This document shows positions 36,557-45,892 of a stretch of DNA of 64,000 bases, piece after piece; the first letter of the stretch is position 1, and every line of letters begins with the position of its first letter. Below the pieces are notes generated by a model. It was not told where the DNA came from and did not search any database. It saw only the letters and a list, made by a program, of their open reading frames with translations. Position numbers and translations under genes: made by a program. The stretch covers positions 6,390 through 70,389 of the forward strand of contig CAVOZH010000007.1 of the NCBI GenBank assembly GCA_963700955.1, read 5' to 3'. Source of the stretch: Nocardioides_C sp963700955. GTDB lineage: Bacteria > Actinomycetota > Actinomycetes > Propionibacteriales > Nocardioidaceae.

Positions 36557-37780
36557 TCAGGGCCGGGTGCCGAGGTGGAAGGCCGGCGTCATCTCCTCGC
36601 CGGGCTGCGGGTCGGCGGCCAGCTCCATGCTGCCGTCGAGCCCGAGCCGCACGAGCATCCACTGTCCGTCCCGGAACATCTCGGCGAGGACGTGGCTGTC
36701 GTCCTCCCAGGTGACCGGCGTGGCCACGATCGACCTGTCGTTCCTGGCCTTGGCGAACCGGACGACCACGTCCTTCGACGAGGCATCGATCAGCGCGACC
36801 TGTCCGCCTCCGGACCCGTCGCCGTACGCGTCGGTGCCGACGACGTACCTCCCGTCTGGGCTGAACTGGCCCAGCGCGAAGTCGCAGGTCTTCCACAGTG
36901 ACCTGCCGGCGGCCGGGTCGAGCACCGACCAGCAGGAGCCGGTGTCGGAGGACGAGGTCTGCCCGGACACGAGGCCCGAGACGTCGGAGGCGCCGCGCGC
37001 TGCGATCAGTCCGGGGACCGCCTGGATCCTGCCGTCCGGAGTGGCCAGCTCCACCTTCGGGTCGGTGCCGTAGGTCTCGACCACCACGGTCCGGTCACCG
37101 AGCATCCCCACCGGGTTCACCTGCTCGCCGGCGGGCGTGCGCCAGGTGAGCTTCTCGTTGCCGGGGCCTTCGACCGTCAGCGTGCCCGAACCGCTTGGGT
37201 CGGGCGAGAAGTGGGCCACGTGCTGTCCGTCTGCGGTGACCGCGAGCCGGTCGGCGCCCGGTGCGGACTCCGTCGGGTGGCCGTTGCCGTCGAGCCAGGT
37301 CACCTTCCACTCGCCCTCCTTGAAGGACGTGCCCATCCACCCGCCCCCGAACGGCAGGATCGCGTGGTACTCGTTGTCGAGATCCAGCGTGGACGCGTCC
37401 GACTCGTGCAGCACCGTGCCGACGACGTACGGGATGGCGGGCGCGGCGCCTTGCGTCAGTCCCTCCGAGGTCAGCACCACGTCGCCGACCGGAGTCGGGG
37501 CGGGCCTGGGCGTCGGCTCCGTAGTCCGGCTCGGGCTCGGGCTCGGGCCCGGGACGGCCGGTCCGGGAGCCGTGTTGTTCGTGCCCGTCACCGTGAGGGC
37601 GGTGGGCACCGCGATCGACAGCACCACCGCGGCGACGGCACCGGCGAGGACCTGGCGGCGGCGCTGCATCCTGCGGGCGCTGCGACGGACCGCGTCGAAG
37701 CCGATCGGGTGTCCGCCGATGTCGGCGGAGCGCTCACGCAGCTCCCGGGTCAGGAGGTCCTTCTCGTCCGGGTTGCTCAT
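36557..37780 (-). CDS. Membrane-anchored beta-propeller-like protein coupled to second SigE-type sigma factor
   Basis: 407 residues. The N-terminal ~45 residues are charged and cytoplasmic, RRMQRRRQ precedes one hydrophobic helix (about 44-66), then a Pro/Ser/Thr-rich linker (PGPSPSPSRTTEPTPRPAPTP) and a C-terminal domain with repeated beta-blade-like segments (ADGQHVAHFSPDPSG, FSPDGRYVVGTDAYG) resembling TolB/WD40-type propellers. The ATG at 37780 overlaps the sigma gene by 4 bases, so a sensing or anti-sigma role is likely by context. It parallels the pair at 742-2231 in layout but not in outer-domain sequence. No zinc-type anti-sigma motif is seen. Confidence 0.75.
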   Translation of the reverse strand: MSNPDEKDLLTRELRERSADIGGHPIGFDAVRRSARRMQRRRQVLAGAVAAVVLSIAVPTALTVTGTNNTAPGPAVPGPSPSPSRTTEPTPRPAPTPVGDVVLTSEGLTQGAAPAIPYVVGTVLHESDASTLDLDNEYHAILPFGGGWMGTSFKEGEWKVTWLDGNGHPTESAPGADRLAVTADGQHVAHFSPDPSGSGTLTVEGPGNEKLTWRTPAGEQVNPVGMLGDRTVVVETYGTDPKVELATPDGRIQAVPGLIAARGASDVSGLVSGQTSSSDTGSCWSVLDPAAGRSLWKTCDFALGQFSPDGRYVVGTDAYGDGSGGGQVALIDASSKDVVVRFAKARNDRSIVATPVTWEDDSHVLAEMFRDGQWMLVRLGLDGSMELAADPQPGEEMTPAFHLGTRP

Positions 37781-38313
37781 GATGCCTCCTCTCCGTCGCG
37801 GCTCAGTAACGGCCGGGTGTGCACGCGTTCACGCAGGGCGGCGAGCGCCCGGCTCGCCTGCGACTTCACGGTGCCGACCGAGATGCCGAGGATGTCGGCG
37901 ACCTCGGCCTCGCTCAGGTCCTCGTAGTAGCGGAGCACGACGACGGCCCGCTGCTTGCGCGGCAGCGTCTGCACGAAGTCCCACAACGCTGACTTCTCGC
38001 CGTGGTCAGGGCGGTCGGTGACGTGGACGTGATCGGGAAGGGCGTCGGTGGTGACCTCCTTGCGCTTCCACGCGCGGCGCCACAGCGAGTTGTTCTCGTT
38101 GACCATGATCCGCCGGACGTAGCCGTCGAGCATCTCGCGTTTCTGCACCTTGTCCCACGACAGGTAGAGCTTCGCGAGAGCGGTCTGGACGAGGTCCTCG
38201 GCGCTGTGCCGGTCGCCGGTGAGGAGGTACGCCGTCCGGAGCAGGCTGGGCTGACGGGCGGACATGTACTCCTCGAACTCCGCGTCACGCGCAGCCGACC
38301 TGCTCCGATCCAT
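37777..38313 (-). CDS. SigE-family RNA polymerase sigma-70 factor (second)
   Basis: 178 residues from ATG 38313; a GTG at 38349 would add 12 residues. Sigma region 2: LLRTAYLLTGDRHSAEDLVQTALAKLYLSWDKV; sigma region 4: LPRKQRAVVVLRYYEDLSEAEVADILGISVGTVKSQASRALAALRE. The core EDLVQTALAKLY is shared with the sigma factor at 742, so both belong to one subfamily. Start choice is uncertain because GGAGG abuts ATG 38313. The gene overlaps its membrane-anchored partner by 4 bases and is divergent from the antiporter gene. Confidence 0.9.
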   Translation of the reverse strand: MDRSRSAARDAEFEEYMSARQPSLLRTAYLLTGDRHSAEDLVQTALAKLYLSWDKVQKREMLDGYVRRIMVNENNSLWRRAWKRKEVTTDALPDHVHVTDRPDHGEKSALWDFVQTLPRKQRAVVVLRYYEDLSEAEVADILGISVGTVKSQASRALAALRERVHTRPLLSRDGEEAS

Positions 38314-38438
38314 GCCTCCGACTGCCCCTGTCTCGACCACGAGCTCCACGTCCCTCTCACCATCCTCTCCGCTTTCCTGACCCCAAGACGCGATTTCCCC
38401 GCGGCGGGTTGCATCGGGTCGTTGGGCAGGATGGGTCC

Positions 38439-39395
38439 GTGCTCGAGACCCTGTTCGCCGTCGCCCTGCTCGTGGCCGGTGCCGTCCTCCTGACCGCCGG
38501 CGCCGAGGCGTTCGCCGAGCACATCACCGAGGCGGCCTCTCGCATGGGTGTCAGCGTGCTGGCGCTCGGTGTGCTCCTGGCCGGGGCCGAGCCGGAGGAG
38601 GCGGTCACGGCGATGCTCGCCTCGGGGCAGGGCCACCCGGCACTGGCCGCGGGCGACGCGATCGGGGCGAACCTGGTGATCCTGACCGTGGCGGTCGGCC
38701 TCGCGGCCCTTCTGGCACCACTGCCGGTCAGTCGCCGCGTGGCGCAGTACGCCGGTGCGGCTGCCGCCGCCGGCCTGCTCGCCGTGGTCCTCATGTGGAA
38801 CGGGGTGCTCGGCCGCGGAGAGGGAATCGTGCTGGTCCTCGCCTACGTCGCGGGCGTGATCTGGGTCTGGCGTCGTGAGAAGCAGCCGCCGGTCATCGGC
38901 GAGATGGCCGAGGTCGCCGAGGAGGCGGAGCAGGATGACCTTCAGGAGGAGCCGTCCCGGGCGCTGGTGCTCGTACTGCTCGGCCTGCTCGGCATGGTGG
39001 CCGGTGGCTTCCTCGCCGTCCGGGGCGCCGAGGGGCTCGTCGCCGCGTTCGGCGCGACCGAGTCGGTCGTCGGCCTGACCGTCCTGGCTCTTGCGACCAG
39101 TGCGGAGATGCTGGCGCTCGTCGTCGCCGCCCACCGTCGCGGGGTCACGGAGATCGCGCTCGCCGGCGCGGTCGGGTCGGTGGCCTACAACGCCACGGTG
39201 TCCCTCGGCCTCGCCGCCGTGGTGAACCCACTCCTCCTCGGGCGCAGCACACCGGTCCTGACCGTCGGCGTGGTCACGGCGGCCCTCCCTCTGCTGCTCC
39301 TCGCCGGCCGTCGTACCGGCGCCCTGCCTCGCGCGCTCGGCCTGCTGCTGGTCGCGGCGTACATCGGCTCCACCGCCTGGCTGTTCAGCCTCTGA
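38439..39395 (+). CDS. Sodium/calcium exchanger-family (CaCA) membrane protein
   Basis: 318 residues from GTG 38439, with GCAGGA about 10 bases upstream. About ten hydrophobic helices arranged as two inverted halves around an acidic cytoplasmic loop (EMAEVAEEAEQDDLQEEP). The two alpha-repeats are recognisable: LGVLLAGAEPEEAVTAML...GDAIGANLVIL in the first half and LALATSAEMLALVVAAHRRG...GAVGSVAYNATV in the second. The canonical GTSLPE and GNIxGSN are partly altered (GAEPEE, GSVAYN), so ion specificity may differ from true Na/Ca exchangers. Stands alone between divergent and co-directional genes. Confidence 0.8.
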   Translation: MLETLFAVALLVAGAVLLTAGAEAFAEHITEAASRMGVSVLALGVLLAGAEPEEAVTAMLASGQGHPALAAGDAIGANLVILTVAVGLAALLAPLPVSRRVAQYAGAAAAAGLLAVVLMWNGVLGRGEGIVLVLAYVAGVIWVWRREKQPPVIGEMAEVAEEAEQDDLQEEPSRALVLVLLGLLGMVAGGFLAVRGAEGLVAAFGATESVVGLTVLALATSAEMLALVVAAHRRGVTEIALAGAVGSVAYNATVSLGLAAVVNPLLLGRSTPVLTVGVVTAALPLLLLAGRRTGALPRALGLLLVAAYIGSTAWLFSL

Positions 39396-39455
39396 GCGCT
39401 TCGACCCACTCAGTAGGGTGACGAGAGTCCAGTCGTTCGAGCAGCGGAGGCGCAC

Positions 39456-40541
39456 GTGCAGCAGGTCCGAGGAGTCGTCGCGAGGTCCAAGGGAGCCCCG
39501 GTCGAGGTGGTCACGATCAACGTCCCCGACCCGGGTCCCGGCGAGGCCGTCGTGAAGGTCCAGACCTGCGGTGTCTGCCACACCGACCTGCACTACCGCG
39601 AGGGCGGCATCAACGACGAGTTCCCGTTCCTGCTCGGCCACGAGGCCGCCGGCGTCGTCGAGGCCGTGGGCGACGGAGTCGAGAACGTCGCGCCCGGTGA
39701 CTTCGTGATCCTCAACTGGCGCGCGGTGTGCGGCAACTGCCGAGCCTGTGACCGCGGCGAGCCGTGGTACTGCTTCGCGACCTTCAACGCCGGCCAGAAG
39801 ATGACGCTCGAGGACGGCACCGAGCTCTCCCCGGCCCTGGGCATCGGGGCCTTCGCGGACAAGACCCTCGTCCACGCGGGTCAGTGCACCAAGGTCGACC
39901 CGTCGGCCGACCCGGCCGCGGTCGGCCTGCTCGGCTGCGGCGTGATGGCCGGCATCGGCGCCGCGATCAACACCGGCCAGGTCACCAGGGGCCAGTCCGT
40001 GGCCGTCATCGGATGCGGTGGAGTGGGCGCCGCTGCGGTCGCCGGCTCGCGCCTCGCAGGGGCCTCGAAGATCATCGCCGTCGACCTCGACGACAGGAAG
40101 CTCGAGTGGGCCAAGGGCATGGGCGCCACGCACACCGTGAACAGCAAGGACACCGACCCGGTCGAGGCGATCCAGCAGCTGACAGGAGGCTTCGGCGCAG
40201 ACGTGGTGATCGACGCCGTCGGCCGGCCGGAGACCTGGGAGCAGGCGTTCTACGCCCGCGACCTCGCCGGGACGGTCGTGCTCGTAGGGGTCCCGACGCC
40301 GGACATGAAGGTCCCCGACATCCCGCTGCTCGACTTCTTCGGCCGGGGCGGCTCCCTGAAGTCGAGCTGGTACGGCGACTGCCTGCCCTCCCGCGACTTC
40401 CCCATGCTCGTGGACCTGTACCAGCAGGGCAGGCTCGACCTCGACGCCTTCGTGAGCGAGCGGATCGGTCTCGACGAGGTGGAGAAGGCCTTCGAGCGCA
40501 TGCACCACGGCGACGTACTCCGTTCGGTGGTGGTGCTGTGA
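39456..40541 (+). CDS. mscR: S-(hydroxymethyl)mycothiol dehydrogenase (mycothiol-dependent formaldehyde dehydrogenase)
   Basis: 361 residues, zinc-dependent medium-chain dehydrogenase. Catalytic zinc site QTCGVCHTDLHYREGG and GHEAAGVVEAVG; structural zinc loop CGNCRACDRGEPWYC; NAD-binding VIGCGGVGAAAVAG followed by VDLDDRKLEWAKGMGAT. The Asp after the beta-strand favours NAD. The start VRGVVARSKGAPVEVVTI matches the mycothiol-dependent branch, which detoxifies formaldehyde and can reduce S-nitrosomycothiol. This links it to NO handling as well. The next gene, an MBL-fold hydrolase that overlaps by one base, is its usual partner in actinobacteria. Confidence 0.93.
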   Translation: MQQVRGVVARSKGAPVEVVTINVPDPGPGEAVVKVQTCGVCHTDLHYREGGINDEFPFLLGHEAAGVVEAVGDGVENVAPGDFVILNWRAVCGNCRACDRGEPWYCFATFNAGQKMTLEDGTELSPALGIGAFADKTLVHAGQCTKVDPSADPAAVGLLGCGVMAGIGAAINTGQVTRGQSVAVIGCGGVGAAAVAGSRLAGASKIIAVDLDDRKLEWAKGMGATHTVNSKDTDPVEAIQQLTGGFGADVVIDAVGRPETWEQAFYARDLAGTVVLVGVPTPDMKVPDIPLLDFFGRGGSLKSSWYGDCLPSRDFPMLVDLYQQGRLDLDAFVSERIGLDEVEKAFERMHHGDVLRSVVVL

Positions 40542-41149
40542 TGAGCGCCCGCATCGACCACACCACCACCAGCGGCACCTTCAGCCTCGACGGGCAGACC
40601 TTCGAGGTGGACAACAACGTCTGGGTGGTGGGCGACGACCGCGAGTGCGTGGTCATCGACGCGCCGCACCACGTCGACCGGATCCTCGACCTCGTGGGCG
40701 ACCGGCTCGTGAAGGCGATCCTGTGCACCCACGCCCATGACGACCACGTCCGGGCCGCACCCCATCTGCGCAGGGAGACGCAGGCGCCGATCTTCCTGCA
40801 CCCCGACGACCGGCCGGTCTGGCACCTGACGCATCCCGACGAGCTGTGGGACGTCGACCTGGCCGACGGCCAGGTGATCGAGGTCGCCGGCACGCGGCTG
40901 GTGACCATGCACACCCCCGGGCACGCCCCCGGAGCGGTCTGCTTCTACGCCGCGGAGCTCGGCTGCGTCTTCACCGGTGACACGCTCTTCAACGGCGGGC
41001 CCGGCGCGACCGGCCGATCGTTCAGTGACCACGACACGATCGTGGCGTCGATCCGGGAGCGGCTGTTCACGCTGCCGGACGACACGGTCGTGCACACCGG
41101 GCACGGTGAGGACACCACGATCGGAGCGGAGAAGGCCGCCCTCGGCTGA
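40541..41149 (+). CDS. MBL-fold metallo-hydrolase, partner of mycothiol-dependent formaldehyde dehydrogenase
   Basis: 202 residues. The metallo-beta-lactamase metal motif THAHDDHVRAAPHL near residue 65, HTPGHAPGAVCFY, FTGDTLFNGGPGATG and HTGHGEDTTIG give the full set of His/Asp zinc ligands. Length and order resemble glyoxalase II-type thioesterases. Its ATG shares one base with the TGA of the dehydrogenase, so they are made together; hydrolysis of S-formylmycothiol or another mycothiol thioester is the likely job, by inference from the pairing. Confidence 0.9.
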   Translation: MSARIDHTTTSGTFSLDGQTFEVDNNVWVVGDDRECVVIDAPHHVDRILDLVGDRLVKAILCTHAHDDHVRAAPHLRRETQAPIFLHPDDRPVWHLTHPDELWDVDLADGQVIEVAGTRLVTMHTPGHAPGAVCFYAAELGCVFTGDTLFNGGPGATGRSFSDHDTIVASIRERLFTLPDDTVVHTGHGEDTTIGAEKAALG

Positions 41150-41167
41150 CCCGCCCGGCCAACCCGG

Positions 41168-41599
41168 TCAGAGCCGCTCGAGCGCCTCGCGCATGCCCTG
41201 CTCGGCCTCGTCGCCGAGCTTCTTGAACGCCGGACCGAGCAGGGGAGCGACCAGCTTCGCCAAGCCCTTGAACTCGAACTCCGCGGTGTAGGTCACCTCC
41301 GTGCCGGTGGGTGTCTCGCGGAAGGTCATCGTGTCGTGGGCCACGACCGTCTGGTTCTCGCCCCGCAGCGCGAACACCTGGTCCGGCACGACCTGCTCGA
41401 CCACGTAGGTCAGCTCGGTCTTGCGCCCGAAGAACTTCGACGTGTTGCGGTACGCCGTACCCACGTTCCCGTCGCCGCTGGTGCGCACGGTCTCGACCGT
41501 CCCCGGGTCCCACTCGTTCGTGGTCGTGAAGTCGCGGAGGTAGGCGAAGACCTGCCCCACCGGGCGGTCCACTGAGACGGTGCGACGGATCGTGGTCAT
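41168..41599 (-). CDS. SRPBCC (START-like) family protein
   Basis: 143 residues with the START/polyketide-cyclase fold pattern: VSVDRPVGQVFAYLRDFTTTNEWDPGTVETV at the start, and a final helix containing LAKLVAPLLGPAFKKLGDEAEQGMREALERL. Such proteins bind hydrophobic ligands; no catalytic signature is obvious. It is convergent with the MBL-fold gene (18-base gap) and divergent from treY. Confidence 0.85.
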   Translation of the reverse strand: MTTIRRTVSVDRPVGQVFAYLRDFTTTNEWDPGTVETVRTSGDGNVGTAYRNTSKFFGRKTELTYVVEQVVPDQVFALRGENQTVVAHDTMTFRETPTGTEVTYTAEFEFKGLAKLVAPLLGPAFKKLGDEAEQGMREALERL

Positions 41600-41708
41600 C
41601 TGGCCAAGGTACCCAGACGCCGGTCGCCAGGAATCGCCTCGATAGGGGGCCGCGGACTAGGGTCGAGCGTCACATGGTTGAACGTCCGGACAGGGGGAAC
41701 GAAGCACC

Positions 41709-44066
41709 GTGATCGCGACCTATCGCCTGCAGCTCCATGCCGGCTTCACGTTCTCCGACGCCGAGACGCGAGTTCCGTACCTCGCCTCGCTCGGTGTCAC
41801 GCACCTCTACCTCTCCCCGGTCCTGAAGGCGGTGCCCGGGTCCGAGCACGGGTACGACGTGCTCGACCACACCCGGATCAACGACGAGCTGGGCGGTGAG
41901 CAGGGGCTCCTCTCGCTGGCCGAGACGGCCAGGGCGCACGGCCTCGGCATCGTCGTGGACGTGGTCCCGAACCACATGGCGATCGTCGCGCCGCAGTACG
42001 CCAACGCCCCGCTGTGGGAGACGCTGCGGGACGGCCGCGAGGCCGCGACCGCCCACTGGTTCGACATCGACTGGGAGGCCGGGGACGGCAAGCTCGGCCT
42101 GCCGATCCTGGGTGGGACCCTCGAGGACGCGCTCGACGCCGGCGAGATCACGCTCGACGAGTACGACGGCCAGCCGGTCGTGCGCTACTTCGACCACGTG
42201 TTCCCGGTGGCGCGAGGCACCGAGGGCGACGACGTCGCGCAGGTCCTCGCGCGGCAGCACTACCTGCTGGCCAACTGGCGCGACAGCGACGCGATGCTCA
42301 ACTACCGGCGCTTCTTCGACGTCACCGAGCTGATCGCGGTCCGCGTCGAGCTGCCCGACGTGTTCGAGGCCACCCACCGGCTGCTGCTCGACCTGAACCG
42401 CCGCGGCGTCATCGAGGGGTTCCGCATCGACCACCCCGACGGCCTGGCCGACCCGGAGGGCTACCTCCAGATGCTCCGGGAGGCGACCCTGCCCGGCACC
42501 GGCATCTGGGTCGAGAAGATCCTCGAGGGGGAGGAGCGGCTGCCGCGGTCATGGCCGTGCGACGGCACCACCGGCTACGACGCGATGAGGGCGGTCACAG
42601 CCGGACTGGTCGACCCCACCGCGGCGCCGGTGCTCGACGAGTGCTGGGTGGAGGCCGGCGGAGGGCTCGACCTCGAGCACGCTGTCGAGCGGGCCAAGCG
42701 CAAGGTCGTCGACGAGCTCCTTGGCCCCGAGGTCCAGCGGTTGACCCGCCGGGCCTGCGACGCGCTCCCGGAGCTCGACGAGGACCGCACCCAGGACGCC
42801 GTCGTGGAGCTCCTGGTGGCGAGCGAGGTCTACCGCGCCTACATCCGGCCCGACGAGCGGCTCTCGCCGCTGGCGCGCAAGAGACTCAAGCAGGCACGCG
42901 AGGAGGCGGTCGCCGCCCGACCCGACCTGGAGCGCGAGCTCAACGCGCTCGCCGACCTCGCGAGGGGCGACAACGCCGAGGACGACCACTCCCTGGACTT
43001 CGCGATCCGGCTCCAGCAGACGTGGGGCCCTGTCATGGCCAAGGGCATCGAGGACACCACGTTCTACCGCTGGCACCGGCTCGTGGCGCTGAACGAGGTC
43101 GGCGGCGACCCGCGAGTCCTCGAGGACGCCGACGCCGGCATCCTCCACACCTGGGCGGCCTACCAGCAGGAGGCCTGGCCGCTGGGGATGACCGCGCTGT
43201 CCACCCACGACACCAAGCGCAGCGAGGACGTGCGGGCCCGCCTGCTGGCGGTCGCGCAGGACACCATCGCCTGGGAGGACTGCTCGAAGGCCTTCCGCGA
43301 CGCGGCGGACGAGGCCGGTGTCGACCGGCCCACGGCGCACCTGCTCTGGCAGACGATGGTCGGGGCCGGGCCTCTGCCGCAGGACCGGCTGCACGGGTAC
43401 CTCGTCAAGGCGATGCGCGAGGCAAAGCGGCACACCGCCTGGGTGGACGGCAACGAGGAGTACGAGTCGCGCGTGCTTGCCCTGGCCGACCAGGCGGCCG
43501 CACCGGGGCCGCTGCGTGCGGTGGTCGACGAGGCGGTGCTGGAGAACCAGGACGGCATCCGCGCGACAGTGCTCTCCCAGAAGCTGATCCAGCTGCTCCT
43601 GCCCGGCACCGCGGACACCTACCAGGGCTGCGAGGTCGTCAACCTCTCGCTCGTGGACCCCGACAACCGTCGGCCGGTCGACTACGACGCTCTCGAGGAC
43701 CGCCTCGCACGCCTGGAGAAGGAGGCCCCGATCTCCCTCGACGACGAGAAGCTCCTGGTCACCTCCCGGGCGCTGAGGGTACGTCGGGAGCTGCGCGACT
43801 GCTTCGGGGACAAGGCCACCTACGAGCCGCTGACCACGAGCACGGAACACGCCCTGGGGTTCGTGCGCACCGGACGGGTTGCCGCCGTGGCGACCCGGGC
43901 CCCGCGCCGCCTCGTCGACGGCGGCGGTTGGAAGGACCACACGGTCAACCTGCCCGAAGGCGTCTGGCGCGACGAGCTGACCGGGCGGCTGCACTCCGGG
44001 GGCCGCGAGGTGCGCTGCGCCGACCTGTTCGCGCAGCTGCCCGTCGCCCTGCTGGTCGCTCGCTGA
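41709..44066 (+). CDS. treY: Maltooligosyl trehalose synthase
   Basis: 785 residues from GTG 41709. It converts the reducing end of maltodextrins to a trehalosyl unit by intramolecular transglycosylation. GH13 start TYRLQLHAGFTFSDAETRVPYLASLGVTHLYLSP; VVDVVPNHMAI; nucleophile region GFRIDHPDGLADP; acid/base region IWVEKILEGEERLP; and TALSTHDTKRSEDVRARL supply the catalytic Asp-Glu-Asp set. The inserted helical segments and the start are specific to TreY. treZ follows after 13 bases. The usual third member treX is not in the window. Confidence 0.96.
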   Translation: MIATYRLQLHAGFTFSDAETRVPYLASLGVTHLYLSPVLKAVPGSEHGYDVLDHTRINDELGGEQGLLSLAETARAHGLGIVVDVVPNHMAIVAPQYANAPLWETLRDGREAATAHWFDIDWEAGDGKLGLPILGGTLEDALDAGEITLDEYDGQPVVRYFDHVFPVARGTEGDDVAQVLARQHYLLANWRDSDAMLNYRRFFDVTELIAVRVELPDVFEATHRLLLDLNRRGVIEGFRIDHPDGLADPEGYLQMLREATLPGTGIWVEKILEGEERLPRSWPCDGTTGYDAMRAVTAGLVDPTAAPVLDECWVEAGGGLDLEHAVERAKRKVVDELLGPEVQRLTRRACDALPELDEDRTQDAVVELLVASEVYRAYIRPDERLSPLARKRLKQAREEAVAARPDLERELNALADLARGDNAEDDHSLDFAIRLQQTWGPVMAKGIEDTTFYRWHRLVALNEVGGDPRVLEDADAGILHTWAAYQQEAWPLGMTALSTHDTKRSEDVRARLLAVAQDTIAWEDCSKAFRDAADEAGVDRPTAHLLWQTMVGAGPLPQDRLHGYLVKAMREAKRHTAWVDGNEEYESRVLALADQAAAPGPLRAVVDEAVLENQDGIRATVLSQKLIQLLLPGTADTYQGCEVVNLSLVDPDNRRPVDYDALEDRLARLEKEAPISLDDEKLLVTSRALRVRRELRDCFGDKATYEPLTTSTEHALGFVRTGRVAAVATRAPRRLVDGGGWKDHTVNLPEGVWRDELTGRLHSGGREVRCADLFAQLPVALLVAR

Positions 44067-44079
44067 CGAGGAGACGTAG

Positions 44080-45816
44080 ATGCTCGAGTTCACCGTGTGG
44101 GCGCCCCACGCCGAGTCCGTAGAGCTGCTGCTGCCGCAGACGCGGAAGCCGATGACCAAGGGCGAGGAGGGTCACTGGCACGTCGCGGTCGAGGTCGACC
44201 CGGAGACGGCGTACGCCTTCTCGCTGGACGGCGGCGACCCCCGCCCCGACCCGAGGGGCCTGCGGCTGCCCGACGGTCCACACGGCTGGTCCCAGCTGTT
44301 CGACCCCGCCGAGTTCGCGTGGACCGACGCCCGTTGGGGCGGCGTGGACCTCGAGGGCGCGGTGATCTACGAGCTGCACGTGGGCACGTTCACCCCCGAG
44401 GGCACCCTGGACGCCGCAGCCGAGCGGCTCGGCCATCTCGTCGACCTCGGTGTGACGCTGGTCGAGCTGATGCCGCTCGCGCCCTTCCCGGGGACGCACG
44501 GCTGGGGGTACGACGGCATCGCGCCGTACGCCGTGCACGAGGTGTACGGCGGGCCGGCCGCTCTCCAGCGCTTCGTGGACGCCGCGCACGCCCGAGGGCT
44601 CGGGGTCTGCCTCGACGTGGTCTACAACCATCTCGGCCCCGACGGGAACTACCTCGGCGAGTTCGGCCCCTACCTGACCGAGACGCACCACACCCCCTGG
44701 GGCGCGGCGCTCAACCTCGACGCGCCGGAGAGCGAGCCGGTGCGGCGCTGGGTCCTCGACAGCGTGCGGCAGTGGTTCCGGGACTTCCGGGTCGACGCGC
44801 TCCGCCTCGACGCGGTGCACGAGCTCCACGACGACCGGGCGGTGCACGTGCTCGAGGAGATGTCCCGCGAGGTCGACGACCTGTCCATGCGAGAAGGCCG
44901 GCGCATGTGGCTCATCGCCGAGTCCGACCGCAACGACCCCCGCACGGTCACCCCGCGTGGCCGGGGTAACGCGATCGGCGGGCTCGGTCTCCACGCGCAG
45001 TGGGCCGACGACGTACACCACGCCCTGCACGTGGCGCTGACCGGTGAGACGCAGGGCTACTACGCCGACTTCGACCGTCCGGCGGCGTTGGAGAAGGTGA
45101 TGCGCTCGCCGTTCTTCCACGACGGCACCTGGTCTTCGTTCCGTGGTCGCCGCCACGGCCGGCCGGTGGACGCTGCCTCGGTGCCCGGGTGGCGGTTCGT
45201 GGCGTCTCTGCAGACTCACGACCAGGTCGGCAACCGTGCCACCGGCGACCGGATCTCGGCGACGCTGCCGCCGGGCCTCCTCGCCTGTGGCGCTGCGTTG
45301 CTGTTGACCTCGCCGTGGACGCCGATGCTGTTCATGGGGGAGGAGTGGGGCGCGAGCACCCCCTGGCAGTACTTCACCGACCACACCGATGCCGACCTCG
45401 GCGAGGCCGTGCGGCAGGGACGGCGCTCGGAGTTCGCCTCGCACGGCTGGGACCGTGACGAAGTGCCGGACCCACAGGACCCCTCGACGTTCGAGGCGTC
45501 GAAGCTCGACTGGTCGGAGGTCACGACGGGCGACCACGCGCGGTTGCTCCGGTGGTACCGCGACCTGATCCGGGTTCGCCGCGAGCGGCGTGACCTCCGC
45601 GACCCGCACCTCGACCAGGTCCGGTCCGGTCAGGATCAGGGGAGCGGGCTCTTCGTCGTCCAGCGCGGCGAGCACCAGGTGCTCGTGAACCTGACGGATG
45701 AACCGCGCAAGACCGAGGCACAGGGCAAGGTCCTGCTCAGCTGGGAGCCCGGTGTCGAGCTCAACGACGGGGAGGTCGACGTGCCTGCCCGCTCCGCGCT
45801 CATCGTGGCGCCGTGA
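44080..45816 (+). CDS. treZ: Malto-oligosyltrehalose trehalohydrolase
   Basis: 578 residues. It releases trehalose from the TreY product. An N-terminal CBM48-like domain (about 1-100, FTVWAPHAESVELLLP) precedes the GH13 barrel: YELHVGTFTPEGTLDAAAERL, LDVVYNHLGPDGNYL, nucleophile Asp in RVDALRLDAVHEL, acid/base Glu in LIAESDRND, and LQTHDQVGNRATGDR. MLFMGEEWGASTPWQYF is the family C-terminal signature. ATG 44080 has GAGGAG upstream and overlaps nothing. With treY it forms a two-gene unit turning glycogen-derived maltodextrin into trehalose. Confidence 0.96.
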   Translation: MLEFTVWAPHAESVELLLPQTRKPMTKGEEGHWHVAVEVDPETAYAFSLDGGDPRPDPRGLRLPDGPHGWSQLFDPAEFAWTDARWGGVDLEGAVIYELHVGTFTPEGTLDAAAERLGHLVDLGVTLVELMPLAPFPGTHGWGYDGIAPYAVHEVYGGPAALQRFVDAAHARGLGVCLDVVYNHLGPDGNYLGEFGPYLTETHHTPWGAALNLDAPESEPVRRWVLDSVRQWFRDFRVDALRLDAVHELHDDRAVHVLEEMSREVDDLSMREGRRMWLIAESDRNDPRTVTPRGRGNAIGGLGLHAQWADDVHHALHVALTGETQGYYADFDRPAALEKVMRSPFFHDGTWSSFRGRRHGRPVDAASVPGWRFVASLQTHDQVGNRATGDRISATLPPGLLACGAALLLTSPWTPMLFMGEEWGASTPWQYFTDHTDADLGEAVRQGRRSEFASHGWDRDEVPDPQDPSTFEASKLDWSEVTTGDHARLLRWYRDLIRVRRERRDLRDPHLDQVRSGQDQGSGLFVVQRGEHQVLVNLTDEPRKTEAQGKVLLSWEPGVELNDGEVDVPARSALIVAP

Positions 45817-45892
45817 GGGCGACGGTCCGGTCGACCCGATGCGGGTTGACGCCTGCTCCATGCTCTGTGGACCCGGCTGAGAGGATTGACGG

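Noticed and set aside
42014..44122. 702-codon plus-strand frame overlapping treY, plus 42549-44159 minus
   Set aside because: Alternate-frame shadows of treY with Arg/Gly/Pro-rich translations.
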